Position numbers and translations under genes: made by a program. Below the pieces are notes generated by a model that ran no database searches, had not been told where the DNA came from, and was given only the letters and a program-made list of their open reading frames with translations. Below, piece by piece: positions 35,484-44,392 of a DNA stretch of 64,000 nucleotides. Origin of the DNA: Acidovorax sp. GBBC 1281 (GTDB lineage Bacteria > Pseudomonadota > Gammaproteobacteria > Burkholderiales > Burkholderiaceae_C); assembly GCF_028473645.1 (NCBI RefSeq), contig NZ_CP097269.1, positions 1,561,001 to 1,625,000 on the forward strand, given 5' to 3'. How positions within the stretch are numbered: the stretch's first letter is position 1; the number at the start of each line of letters is the position of its first letter.

Positions 35484-37106
35484 TCAAAGGTCGCGCACGG
35501 GCCCGGGGCGACCGTCTTCCACCACGAAGCGGGCCAGGGTGGAGGCGCCGCTGTCGGCCCGTAGCGGGTCGTCCACGGTGCGCAGCGTGGTGGTCCAGCG
35601 CCGGTGCGTGACCTCGGCCAGCCCCCAGCCGCGCAGGTCGCAGCGCGCCAGCAGCACGTGCGGGTTGTGGCGGGCGATGGCGTCCACCTTGTCCTGCGTG
35701 GTGCCCGAGCGCGAGCTGATCGAGGTGCCGCAGAACTCGCTGGCCAGCACGCGGGCGGTGGGGGCCACGGGGGACTCAGCCGGCGCGGCCCCGTCGGACG
35801 GCGCCATCACGTTGCAGACGTAGTTCTGGTGGATATCGCCCCCCAGCAGCACGGTGTTGCGCGGCGCATGCCGGGCCAGCGACTGCAGCAGCCGCTGGCG
35901 CGCGGCCGGGTAGCCGTCCCAGCTGTCGGTCGATTGCACGCCGGAGGGGTAGTGGCGCGGCGAGAACAGCGTCTGCTGCGCGACCACGCTCCAGCGGGTG
36001 GCGTCGCCGATGGTGCTTCCCACGCCGCCGCCGCGTGCATCGGCGGCCAGGCCGGCATCCAGCCAGCGCTCCTGCGCCGTGCCCAGGAAGCTGCGCCCGG
36101 GCGCCTGCAGCTCGGCGCAGTCGCCGGGCCGCACGGCGCCCGCGCCGCTGCTGCCTTCCGCGCGGCAGGCCTGGCGGTCGCGGAACTGGCGCGCATCCAG
36201 CAGGTGGATGGTCGCCAGCCGCCCCCAGGGCAGCGCGCGGTACACCTGCAGCGCGCCGAACCCGCTGGCCGCCAGGCTCGCGGCGCGCAGCGGCGTGTGT
36301 TCGTAGAAGGCCTGCCATGCCGCCGTGCGCATCGCCAGGAAGTCGGCGGCGTCGCCGCGGCCGTGCGTGCCGGCGTAGTCGTTCTGCACCTCGTGGTCGT
36401 CCCAGGTCGTGGCCCAGGGGCACAGCGCGTGGGCGGCCTGCAGCGACGGGTCGCTCTTGTGCAGCGCGTAGCGGTCGCGGTAGTCGGCCAGCGTGTGCGC
36501 CAGGCGCAGGCCGTGCACGCGCGCCAGCCCGGCCGGGTCCTTGGGGCTGGCGTACTCGTAGATGTAGTCGCCCAGGAACAGCACCAGGTCGGGCGACTGG
36601 CGGCACACGTCGGCCCATGCCGCGTAGTGGCCGTGCTCCCACCGCTGGCACGACGCGAAGGCGATGCGCAGGCCCGGCGCCAAATCCCCGGCGGCCGGCG
36701 CGGTGCGCGTGCGGCCGGTGGCGCTGACGGCGTCGCCCTGCAGAAAGCGGTAGTGGTACCAGCGCCCCGGGGCCAGCCCCTGCAGCTCGACATGCACGCT
36801 GTGCGCGAACTCCGGCAGGGCGGTGGCCGTGCCGCGCTGCACGATGCGGCGAAACGCGTCGTCGTGCGCCACTTCCCACCGCACGGCGATCGGGCGGTTC
36901 CACGCGCCGGGTTCGGCGGGCACGAGGCGCGTCCACAGCACCATGCCATCGGGCGAGGGGTCGCCTCTGGCCACGCCCAGCGTGAACGGGTCGTGCCGCA
37001 GCGCGCCGGCGCCGGCCCCGGCCCAACGGGGCCAGGCGGCCGCGCCCGCGGCCCAGGCGGCCTTTTGCAGCAATGCCCGGCGCGAGAGCAGAGGGGTTTG
37101 CGTCAT
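35484..37106 (-). CDS. phoD: PhoD-type alkaline phosphatase/phosphodiesterase
   Basis: Metal-dependent (Ca/Fe type) phosphatase of 540 residues exported by Tat: the leader holds SRRALLQKAAWAAGAAAW. The N-terminal Ig-like PhoD_N domain (FTLGVARGDPSPDGMVLWTRL, YHYRFLQGDAVSATGRTRTAP) precedes the catalytic domain, with FASCQRWEHGHYAAW, LVLFLGDYIYEYASP, TWDDHEVQNDYAGTH and LLGGDIHQNYVCNVM as the metal-binding segments. It probably releases phosphate from esters in the periplasm. No pho box was recognised upstream. Its stop codon touches a repeat element. Confidence 0.92.
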   Translation of the reverse strand: MTQTPLLSRRALLQKAAWAAGAAAWPRWAGAGAGALRHDPFTLGVARGDPSPDGMVLWTRLVPAEPGAWNRPIAVRWEVAHDDAFRRIVQRGTATALPEFAHSVHVELQGLAPGRWYHYRFLQGDAVSATGRTRTAPAAGDLAPGLRIAFASCQRWEHGHYAAWADVCRQSPDLVLFLGDYIYEYASPKDPAGLARVHGLRLAHTLADYRDRYALHKSDPSLQAAHALCPWATTWDDHEVQNDYAGTHGRGDAADFLAMRTAAWQAFYEHTPLRAASLAASGFGALQVYRALPWGRLATIHLLDARQFRDRQACRAEGSSGAGAVRPGDCAELQAPGRSFLGTAQERWLDAGLAADARGGGVGSTIGDATRWSVVAQQTLFSPRHYPSGVQSTDSWDGYPAARQRLLQSLARHAPRNTVLLGGDIHQNYVCNVMAPSDGAAPAESPVAPTARVLASEFCGTSISSRSGTTQDKVDAIARHNPHVLLARCDLRGWGLAEVTHRRWTTTLRTVDDPLRADSGASTLARFVVEDGRPGPVRDL

Positions 37107-37175
37107 GGGAAGGGTTGCAGGGCGTGGGCGGGAACGGTCCGGCCGGGCGCGCGGACCAGGCCGCCCGGGACGGGC

Positions 37176-38705
37176 TCAGGCGGCCATCACCCGGTTCTTG
37201 CCCGCGCGCTTGGCCAGGTACATCCCCTGGTCGGCCCGGCGGATGGCTTCCGTGCTGCCTTCCTGCTCGGCCATCTGCGCCACGCCGGCGCTGAAGGTGA
37301 TGAGCACCTTCTCGCGGTCCTTCAGGAAGTAGCGCGTGGTCAGCTCGCGCTGCAGCCGCTTCATGGCTTCCACGCCCTGGTCCAGGTCGGTGTCGGGCAG
37401 CACCAGCACGAATTCCTCGCCGCCGTAGCGCGCCAGCATGTCCTGCGGGCGCATCACCTCGCGCGTGACGCCGGCCAGGTGCACCAGCGCCTCGTCGCCG
37501 GCCGTGTGGCCCAGGCGGTCGTTGATGAGCTTGAAGTTGTCCACGTCCAGCAAGGCCACGCACAGGGGCGAGCCGTTGCGCGTGGCGCGGGCGATCTCGC
37601 GCTCCATCACCTCGTCCAGGCCCTTGCGGTTGAGCGAGCCGGTGAGCGGGTCGTGCCGGGCCTGGGCGCTGGCGCGGTCCAGCTCTTCCTGCAGCTTGGC
37701 GATCTCGGCATGGCGCGCATCGGAGCGCGCGCGCAGGTCCTGCAGCTCGTCGCGCGCCACCCGGCTGTCCAGGGCCATGGCGCGCGTGGCGCTCATCACC
37801 TCTTCGAGCAGCGGGGTGATCTCCTGCAGGCTGTTGGCTTGGCCGATGCGCTCGGCGCAGTGCTCCATCTTGTCGTGGTAGGTGCTGCTGGAGGCGGTGA
37901 TCTGCACCAGCCGCTCGATGAAGGTGGCCAGCAGCTCCTTCATCTGTTCCTGCGCCTGCACGGTGCGCTCCTTGGCCTCCGTCTGCTTGAAGATCACGTC
38001 CTTCAGACGCCGCTGCACCTCGTCCAGCCGGCGCAGCGTGAGCGGCGGCGTGGAGGCGGCCATCAGCGCCTCGACCTGGCCCTGCAGCCAGCGGTCGTCC
38101 TGGCTCAGCACGGCGATGTTCTCGAACAGCATGTGCAGCAGTTCGAGCAGGCTGGCGCGGATGGCCGCCTGGTCCTCGGTGGCGAACGAGAGCCGGTAGC
38201 TGAAGTTGTTCAGCATCAGGCCGAAGGTCGAGACCGGGGGCGAAGGCTGGCGAAGGAAGTTGGTCAGCTGCGCGGCCAGTTCGTGCACGCGGGCATCGTC
38301 CTCGCCCAGCGCAGGCAGGGTGTTGTCGATCAGGCGGGCGAGCTGCTCGGTCAGTTCCTCGGGCAGGTGCGTGGCGGCCGAGGGTTCCGCTGCCGCGGCG
38401 GCCGGTGCGGCCACGCTGGCCAGGCCGAGGTTGGCGTAGCCCACCAGCACGCTCTGCAACTGGGCCCAGTCGGTGTTGTCGATGGCGGATTCGAACAGGC
38501 CCAGCAGGCGTTTTTGCGCCGGGGTCTGCCCGGGCAGCACGCGCAGGATGTGGCGCAGGGGGCCTTCCGGAAAGGCGGTGGGGCTGGGGTTGCCGGCGAT
38601 CTCGTCGTAGAGCGCCTGGTAGTTGTCGGGCGTGGGCGCCAAACGGCGCGCGGCCAGCTGCTTGAGGGTTTCTCGCGCGATTTCTGAAGGGGGGCGGTCG
38701 GCCAT
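37176..38705 (-). CDS. GGDEF diguanylate cyclase
   Basis: Cytoplasmic c-di-GMP synthase of 509 residues. A helical N-terminal region of about 330 residues (with DNYQALYDEIAGNPSP and a coiled-coil LQDLRARSDARHAEIAKLQEELDRASAQA) leads into the GGDEF domain (HDPLTGSLNRKGLDEVM). The active-site loop is GGEEF (428-432), and an RxxD inhibitory site (RPQD, 419-422) lies five residues before it, so product inhibition is expected. No membrane helices or known sensor domain are present. The ATG at 38705 starts the conserved ADRPPSEIARETLKQL; the longer frame to 38807 is unsupported. Confidence 0.92.
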   Translation of the reverse strand: MADRPPSEIARETLKQLAARRLAPTPDNYQALYDEIAGNPSPTAFPEGPLRHILRVLPGQTPAQKRLLGLFESAIDNTDWAQLQSVLVGYANLGLASVAAPAAAAAEPSAATHLPEELTEQLARLIDNTLPALGEDDARVHELAAQLTNFLRQPSPPVSTFGLMLNNFSYRLSFATEDQAAIRASLLELLHMLFENIAVLSQDDRWLQGQVEALMAASTPPLTLRRLDEVQRRLKDVIFKQTEAKERTVQAQEQMKELLATFIERLVQITASSSTYHDKMEHCAERIGQANSLQEITPLLEEVMSATRAMALDSRVARDELQDLRARSDARHAEIAKLQEELDRASAQARHDPLTGSLNRKGLDEVMEREIARATRNGSPLCVALLDVDNFKLINDRLGHTAGDEALVHLAGVTREVMRPQDMLARYGGEEFVLVLPDTDLDQGVEAMKRLQRELTTRYFLKDREKVLITFSAGVAQMAEQEGSTEAIRRADQGMYLAKRAGKNRVMAA

Positions 38706-38859
38706 CTGGCGTGCACGGAAAGGCAAAGATGCGCGAGTGTGACAGACGGCGCACCGCTTGAACAGGCGCCCGCAGGGCATCCGTGCAACGCCGGCCCCGC
38801 GCACCACCGGCCTGGGTGAACGGGGTGAGGGGCCCGGCGGGTGCGGGCCGGCGCTCGCG

Positions 38860-39834
38860 TCAGTTCACCATGACCAGCTTGCCCATCACCCCGCGCGATC
38901 CCATGTGGGCATAGGCCGCGGGCAGTTGCGCCATCGGCATGGTGCGGTCGATCACGGGCTTGATGGCGCCCTCGCCGTACCAAGCGGCCAGTTCGGCCAT
39001 CATGGCGGCGTTGGCCTGCCGCTCGCGCTTGGAGAACTCGCCCCAGAACACGCCCACGATCGAGGCGCCCTTGAGCAGCGCCAGATTCAGCGGCAGCGCC
39101 GGGATGGGGCCGGAGGCGAAGCCCACCACCAGGTAGCGCCCGCGCCAGGCGATCGAGCGGAAGGCGGGCTCGGTGAAGTCGCCGCCCACCGGGTCGTAGA
39201 TCACGTCCGGGCCCTTGCCGTCGGTCAGCGACTTGATCGCCTCGCGCAGGTTTTCCTCGGTGTAGTTGATGACGGCGTCGGCGCCCACGGACAGGCACAG
39301 CTTGCATTTTTCCTCGGTGGAGGCCGCCGCGATCACGCGGGCGCCCATCTTCTTGGCGATCTGGATGGCCGCCGTGCCCACGCCGCCGGCCGCACCCAGC
39401 ACCAGCACCGTCTCGCCAGCCTTGAGCTGCCCCCGGTCCACCAGCGCATGGTGCGAGGTGGCGTAGATCATGATGAACGCCGCCGCATCCACGTGCGAAA
39501 AGCCCTCGGGCAGCGGCATGCACAGCGCCGCGGGCGCCACCGCGTGGGTGCCGAAGCCGCCCGTGCCGGTGAGGCAGGCCACGCTCTGCCCGGGGCGCAG
39601 GTGCGTGACACCTTCGCCCACGGCCTCCACCACGCCAGCGTATTCCGACCCCGGCACGAAGGGCAGGGGGGGCTTCATCTGGTACTTGTTCTGCACGATG
39701 AGCAGGTCGGGAAAGTTCAGGCTGGCGGCCTTGATCGCGATCAGCACCTCGCCCGCCTTCGGCGTGGGCGTGGGCAGTTCGGTCCAGGCCAGGGCGTCGA
39801 CGCCCGTCGGGTTGGTGCAAAGCCAAGCATGCAT
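38860..39834 (-). CDS. NADPH:quinone oxidoreductase (zinc-free MDR family)
   Basis: Medium-chain dehydrogenase/reductase of 324 residues, of the quinone oxidoreductase branch that lacks zinc. The N-terminal GroES-like domain has [36 protein letters not shown], and the Rossmann domain has [23 protein letters not shown] and [32 protein letters not shown]. Its close relatives reduce quinones or enones with NADPH. The ATG at 39834 follows AGGAGACC and starts the conserved barrel; the frame is open to 40017 without similarity. It is divergent from surE with 163 bases between. Confidence 0.9.
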   Translation of the reverse strand: MHAWLCTNPTGVDALAWTELPTPTPKAGEVLIAIKAASLNFPDLLIVQNKYQMKPPLPFVPGSEYAGVVEAVGEGVTHLRPGQSVACLTGTGGFGTHAVAPAALCMPLPEGFSHVDAAAFIMIYATSHHALVDRGQLKAGETVLVLGAAGGVGTAAIQIAKKMGARVIAAASTEEKCKLCLSVGADAVINYTEENLREAIKSLTDGKGPDVIYDPVGGDFTEPAFRSIAWRGRYLVVGFASGPIPALPLNLALLKGASIVGVFWGEFSKRERQANAAMMAELAAWYGEGAIKPVIDRTMPMAQLPAAYAHMGSRGVMGKLVMVN

Positions 39835-39997
39835 GGGAGGTCTCCTGTCGGTGTGGCCGCATGATAGGCGGGGGGGCCGGCGTGGCGAGTCCCTGGAGCG
39901 ACGGCGGCCGGCGGCAGGGGCGGGCAGTCGGGAGCAGGCCCGGCCGCGCCTTGTCGGACGCGGCCTACAATCGCTCGCACCCTGCTTCCTGCCACCC

Positions 39998-40792
39998 ATG
40001 AAGATCCTCATTTCCAACGACGACGGCTACCAGGCACCCGGCATCGTGGCCCTGCACGATGCGCTCAAGACCATCGCGGACGTCGAGGTGGTGGCGCCCG
40101 AACACAACAACAGCGCCAAGTCCAACGCGCTCACGCTGCATTCGCCGCTGTACGTGCACCAGGCGGCCAACGGCTTCCGGTACGTGAACGGCACCCCGGC
40201 GGACTGCGTGCACATCGCGCTCACCGGCCTGCTCGGCTACCGGCCCGATCTGGTCGTCTCGGGCATCAACAACGGCGCCAACATGGGCGACGACACCATC
40301 TACTCCGGCACCGTGGGCGCGGCGATGGAAGGCTACCTCTTCGGCATTCCGGCCATCGCGTTCTCGCAGGTGGACAAGGGCTGGGGCGAGATCGAATCCG
40401 CCGCCCGCAAGGCGCGCGAGATCGTCGAGCAGATGCAGGCGCAGAACCTGGTGGGCGAGGCTCCCTGGCTCCTCAACGTGAACATTCCCAACATGCCGTT
40501 CGATGCACTGCGGCCCCTGCGGCTGTGCCGCCTGGGCCGCCGCCACGCGGCCGAGCGCGTCATCGAGCAGCAAAGCCCGCGCGGGGAGGTCATGTACTGG
40601 ATCGGCGGCGCCGGCGCGGCCAAGGACGACGCCGAGGGCACGGACTTCCACGCCACGGCCCAGGGCCATGTGGCCATCACCCCGTTGAAGGTGGACCTGA
40701 CCGACCACGAAGGCCTGGGCTACTGGACGCAGACCGCGGCGCGCCTGGTGCCCGACGCGCCCGCCGCTCCCGCGCCGGCCCCCGCCCGATGA
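39998..40792 (+). CDS. surE: 5'/3'-nucleotidase SurE
   Basis: Metal-dependent nucleoside monophosphatase of 264 residues, part of the stationary-phase survival set. [10 protein letters not shown] gives the metal ligands Asp8 and Asp9, Ser39 is in [13 protein letters not shown], and Asn91 or Asn92 is in [25 protein letters not shown]. The C-terminus ends in a short Ala/Pro tail. It begins a surE-pcm-nlpD run with 4- to 12-base junctions, and a TACAAT -10-like hexamer lies at 39966-39971. The ATG at 39998 is fixed by the invariant N-terminus. Confidence 0.96.
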   Translation: MKILISNDDGYQAPGIVALHDALKTIADVEVVAPEHNNSAKSNALTLHSPLYVHQAANGFRYVNGTPADCVHIALTGLLGYRPDLVVSGINNGANMGDDTIYSGTVGAAMEGYLFGIPAIAFSQVDKGWGEIESAARKAREIVEQMQAQNLVGEAPWLLNVNIPNMPFDALRPLRLCRLGRRHAAERVIEQQSPRGEVMYWIGGAGAAKDDAEGTDFHATAQGHVAITPLKVDLTDHEGLGYWTQTAARLVPDAPAAPAPAPAR

Positions 40793-41559
40793 CCCAGCGC
40801 CGCCCCGGCTTTCCGGCCCGCATCGACCCCCCACCGGGCGCTGCGCCCCGGCCGCCATCGCAGCCCGCGCCGCGCCGCGATGCCCCGCCCATGCCCCAGG
40901 GCGTGGGGCTCGATTCGGCCGCCGTGCGGGCGCGCATGGTGCAGCGCCTGGCGGCTTCGGGCATCGCATCGCCGGCCGTGCTGCAGGCCATGGGCTCGGT
41001 GGAGCGGCACCGCTTCGTGGACACCGCCCTCGTCAACCAGGCCTACGAAGACACCAGCCTGCCGATCGGGCTGGGCCAGACCATCTCCAAGCCGAGCATC
41101 GTCGCCCGCATGACGGAGCTGCTGCTGGGCGCGGAGGGCGCGCGCGCCGCCGGTCTGGGGCGCGTGCTGGAGATCGGCACCGGCTGCGGCTACCAGGCCG
41201 CAGTGCTCGGGCGCGTGGCCCGCGAGGTGTACACCATCGAACGTTTGCGCGCGTTGCACGAGAAGGCGCGCGACAACCTGCGTCCCTGGCGCCTCGCGAA
41301 CGTGCACCTCATCTTCGGCGACGGCACGGTGGGCTATGCGAAAGGCGCGCCGTATGCGGCCATCATCGCCGCGGCAGGCGGCGAGACCCTCCCTCAGGCG
41401 TGGATCGACCAACTGGCCGTGGGTGGCCGCCTCGTGGCGCCCATGGTGGGCGCCGGCGGCCACCAGGTGTTGCTGGTCATCGACAAAACGGCGCACGGAT
41501 TGAAACAGAACGTTTTGGAGGCCGTTCATTTTGTCCCCCTAAAATCGGGGATTGCCTGA
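40789..41559 (+). CDS. pcm: Protein-L-isoaspartate O-methyltransferase
   Basis: SAM-dependent repair enzyme for isoaspartyl damage in proteins, 256 residues. The core shows [29 protein letters not shown], the substrate loop [27 protein letters not shown] and the SAM motif [16 protein letters not shown]. The motif [18 protein letters not shown] replaces the more usual DAIIVTAA. An extra Pro/Arg-rich N-terminus of about 38 residues precedes the core. The ATG overlaps the surE stop (ATGA), so translation is coupled. It sits between surE and nlpD, as in E. coli. Confidence 0.94.
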   Translation: MTQRRPGFPARIDPPPGAAPRPPSQPAPRRDAPPMPQGVGLDSAAVRARMVQRLAASGIASPAVLQAMGSVERHRFVDTALVNQAYEDTSLPIGLGQTISKPSIVARMTELLLGAEGARAAGLGRVLEIGTGCGYQAAVLGRVAREVYTIERLRALHEKARDNLRPWRLANVHLIFGDGTVGYAKGAPYAAIIAAAGGETLPQAWIDQLAVGGRLVAPMVGAGGHQVLLVIDKTAHGLKQNVLEAVHFVPLKSGIA

Positions 41560-41570
41560 AGGGATTGCTT

Positions 41571-42461
41571 ATGTTGGTTACGCGTGGTCTTGTTGGTTGG
41601 GGTTCGGTAGCGCTCGCGGCCTTGGTGCTGACGGGTTGCGGTACCCGCGTCAACAGGGCACCGGTGGAAGATCGTGGCACGTCCGCTTCCACATCCGCCT
41701 CCCAGCCCGGCATGGTGGTCGCTCCCGCGGCCAAGCCCCTGCCCGGTGCTGAAAACGCCGGCAAACCCGGCTACTACACGGTCAAGCCAGGAGATACCCT
41801 GATTCGCATCGGGCTGGAAAACGGCCAAAGCTGGAAGGACATCGCCCGCTGGAACAACCTGGACAACGCCAACCTCATCGAGGTCGGCCAGGTGCTCCGC
41901 GTGGCCGCGCCGTCGGCCACGCCAGCGCCTTCGGTGGCCAGCGATACCGGCGTGGTCACCCGTCCGGTCACCTCGTCCGCGATCGCTCCGGCCACCCCCG
42001 CCAGCGGTGCCAAGCCCGGCGCATCGGCCCCCGCCGTAGCTGCTGCCCCCGCTCCTGCGCCCAGCCCCGCGCCTGCCGCAACCGGCGGTGAAGACGACAT
42101 GGCGTTCATCTGGCCATCGTCGGGTTCGCTCGTGGCGGGTTTCGACGAGGCCCGCAACAAGGGTTATGACATCGGCGGCAAGGCGGGCGACCCCGTGCTC
42201 GCCTCCGCGGATGGACGGGTCGTCTATGCCGGCGCCGGCCTGCGTGGCTACGGCAACCTCGTGATCCTCAAGCACAACAACACCTACCTGACGGCCTACG
42301 CCCACAACCAGACCCTGCTGGTGAAGGAAGACCAGACGGTGCGCCGCGGCCAGAAGATCGCCGAAATGGGCAGCTCCGACACCGACCGGGTGAAGCTGCA
42401 CTTCGAGATCCGCCGCCAGGGCAAGCCGGTCGATCCGTCCCGCTACCTGCCGGCGCGTTGA
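41571..42461 (+). CDS. nlpD: NlpD-type LysM/degenerate M23 lipoprotein
   Basis: Outer-membrane lipoprotein that activates a cell-wall amidase during division. The signal ends in the lipobox LTGC (Cys23). A LysM repeat (YYTVKPGDTLIRIGLENGQSWKDIARWNN) lies near residues 68-111, an Ala/Pro linker near 115-170, and a LytM/M23 domain follows. The LytM domain starts GYDIGGKAGDPVLASADG, lacks the first His of HxxxD and resembles E. coli NlpD (LRGYGNLVILKHNNTYLTAYAHN, LHFEIRRQGKPVDPSRYLP). It is thus probably a regulator without peptidase activity of its own. It is the third gene of the surE run; rpoS does not follow. Confidence 0.94.
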   Translation: MLVTRGLVGWGSVALAALVLTGCGTRVNRAPVEDRGTSASTSASQPGMVVAPAAKPLPGAENAGKPGYYTVKPGDTLIRIGLENGQSWKDIARWNNLDNANLIEVGQVLRVAAPSATPAPSVASDTGVVTRPVTSSAIAPATPASGAKPGASAPAVAAAPAPAPSPAPAATGGEDDMAFIWPSSGSLVAGFDEARNKGYDIGGKAGDPVLASADGRVVYAGAGLRGYGNLVILKHNNTYLTAYAHNQTLLVKEDQTVRRGQKIAEMGSSDTDRVKLHFEIRRQGKPVDPSRYLPAR

Positions 42462-43474
42462 GCACGCTGCCGTCCGGCCCCGGCCTGCTCCCGGAGGGGG
42501 AGGCCGGCACCGAAGACCTGGAGGAGGGCGGCGAAGCCTCGCAGGAGATTCGCCAGTTCGCCATCGGCGAGGCGCAGCACGGCGAGCGCCTGGACCGGGC
42601 GCTGGCCGATCAGGTGCCCGAGTTTTCGCGCAGCTATCTGCAGCAATTGCTGGCCCAGGGGGGCGTTCTGCTCAACGGGCAGGCCGCGGCCAAGCCTGCG
42701 GCCCGTGTCAAGGCGGGCGATGTGGTGGCGGTGGAACTGCGGCCCACCCAGCAGAGCCAGGCCTTCCGGCCGGAGTCCATGCCCATCGACGTGGTGTTCG
42801 AGGATGCGCACCTGCTGGTGATCCACAAGCCTGCGGGGCTCGTCGTTCACCCCGCGCCCGGCAACTGGAGCGGGACCTTGCTCAACGGCCTGCTGGCCCG
42901 CGATCCCAAGGCGCTGCTGGTGCCCCGGGCGGGCATCGTCCACCGGCTCGACAAGGACACGAGCGGGTTGATGGTCGTGGCGCGCGAGCGGGGCGTCATG
43001 GATGCGCTGGTGCGCATGATCGCCGCCCGCGAAGTGAGCCGGCAGTACCTCGCCATCGGCCACCGCCCCTGGAGCGGGCCGGAGCAGCGCGTGGTCGAGG
43101 GAAGCATCGGCCGCGACCCGCGCAACCGCCTGCGCATGGCCGTGGTGGACCTGGCCACGCAGTCGGGCAAGCCCGCGCGCACGGACATCGCCCTGCTCGA
43201 TAGCGTCGATCCGGTCTGCTTCGTGCGCTGCACGCTGCACACCGGGCGCACGCACCAGATCCGGGTGCACATGGCCTCGCTTCGCCATCCCCTGGTGGGC
43301 GATGCCTTGTACGGCGGAGAAGCTGCGGGGGGGCTCGCGCGGCAGGCGCTGCACGCGTACCGGCTGGCTTTCGCCCATCCCATGACGGGGGAGCCGATGG
43401 AGTTCCATGCGCCTCTGCCGCCGGACATGGAAAACGCCTTGGATTTTTGGGGCCTGCGCTACAATCGCGCCTAG
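42458..43474 (+). CDS. rluD: 23S rRNA pseudouridine synthase, RluA/RluD family
   Basis: Isomerises specific uridines of 23S rRNA; RluD makes 1911, 1915 and 1917. The 338-residue protein has an S4 domain (ERLDRALADQVPEFSRSYLQQLLAQGGVLLNGQ) and the catalytic domain with VIHKPAGLVVHPAPG and the Asp in GIVHRLDKDTSGLMVVA, then HTGRTHQIRVHMASLRHPLVGDALYGG. The start is a TTG at 42458, overlapping the nlpD stop by 4 bases; no ATG precedes the S4 domain. The first 32 residues are acidic and not conserved. Assignment to RluD instead of another RluA paralogue rests on length and the S4 domain. Confidence 0.9.
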   Translation: MSTLPSGPGLLPEGEAGTEDLEEGGEASQEIRQFAIGEAQHGERLDRALADQVPEFSRSYLQQLLAQGGVLLNGQAAAKPAARVKAGDVVAVELRPTQQSQAFRPESMPIDVVFEDAHLLVIHKPAGLVVHPAPGNWSGTLLNGLLARDPKALLVPRAGIVHRLDKDTSGLMVVARERGVMDALVRMIAAREVSRQYLAIGHRPWSGPEQRVVEGSIGRDPRNRLRMAVVDLATQSGKPARTDIALLDSVDPVCFVRCTLHTGRTHQIRVHMASLRHPLVGDALYGGEAAGGLARQALHAYRLAFAHPMTGEPMEFHAPLPPDMENALDFWGLRYNRA

Positions 43475-43624
43475 CGGCTGTACCAGCCGACTCGCCCGCA
43501 TGGACACACTGCAGGGCTGGGAACAGCACCAAGGTCTTTGCGCGCGGTCCCGCTGAACGAACCCTTTGACAGGCATGGCGCCCTTTTCGACACGTGGCGT
43601 CTCTTTCCCCGCAATTGCTGAACC

Positions 43625-44392
43625 ATGAATACGGTGGACGCCAAACGGGTCCTTGAAACCGCGCTGATCTGCGCTCCGCAACCGGCGACCCTGCGCGAGT
43701 TGCGCACGCTCTTCAACGACGCTCTCGGAACCGATACCCTGAAAACCATCCTGCTGGAACTCCAGCAGGACTGGGCATTGCGGGGCGTGGAGCTCGTGCA
43801 GGTCGCGACGGGCTGGCGTTTCCAGAGCCGCCCTGAAATGCGCGAGTACCTGGATCGGCTGCATCCGGAAAAGCCGCCGCGCTACACCCGGGCCACCCTG
43901 GAAACGCTGGCCATCATTGCCTACCGGCAGCCGGTGACGCGGGGCGACATCGAGGACATCCGCGGTGTGACCGTGAACAGCCTGATCATCAAGCAGCTGG
44001 AAGACCGTGGCTGGGTGGAGGTCATCGGGCACCGCGAAACCGTGGGCCGGCCCGCCCTGTTCGCCACCACGCGGCAGTTTCTGGACGACCTCGGGCTGCA
44101 GTCGCTCGACCAGTTGCCCGTGATGGAAAATCCGGCCGTGCAGGCCAGCGTGCTCGAAGCGCTGGGTTCTGGCGGCACCTTGCCGCTTGACGCACCTGCC
44201 GACCCGGCGCCAGGGGATAACCCCCCTGTGTCAGAGGCGGTGCCTTCGGTGCCGCAGGGCTCCGAAACGGAGCCGGTCACCGGCCCGTCCACAGAAGACA
44301 CGCCGCGCCCATCCGACGAAGAAGACGTGCTGGCCCCCTCGCACGAGAAGCCAAAAGACGCCGATAACGGCACACCAGAGAGTCTCCCATGA
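43625..44392 (+). CDS. scpB: Segregation and condensation protein ScpB
   Basis: Winged-helix subunit of the Smc-ScpA-ScpB condensin that organises the chromosome. The 255-residue protein has the paired winged helices [21 protein letters not shown] and [61 protein letters not shown]. The last 80 residues (after about 175) are a Pro/Glu/Ser-rich tail without conservation. A promoter is possible at the end of rluD (CTTGGA at 43438-43443, TACAAT at 43460-43465, spacer 16). Its stop overlaps the next start by 4 bases. scpA, usually next to it, is not here. Confidence 0.93.
   Translation: MNTVDAKRVLETALICAPQPATLRELRTLFNDALGTDTLKTILLELQQDWALRGVELVQVATGWRFQSRPEMREYLDRLHPEKPPRYTRATLETLAIIAYRQPVTRGDIEDIRGVTVNSLIIKQLEDRGWVEVIGHRETVGRPALFATTRQFLDDLGLQSLDQLPVMENPAVQASVLEALGSGGTLPLDAPADPAPGDNPPVSEAVPSVPQGSETEPVTGPSTEDTPRPSDEEDVLAPSHEKPKDADNGTPESLP

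Noticed and set aside
35604..38687. A plus-strand open frame of over 1,000 codons opposite phoD and the GGDEF gene
   Set aside because: Same shadow effect; the composition is that of reversed codons and both minus-strand genes are unmistakable.
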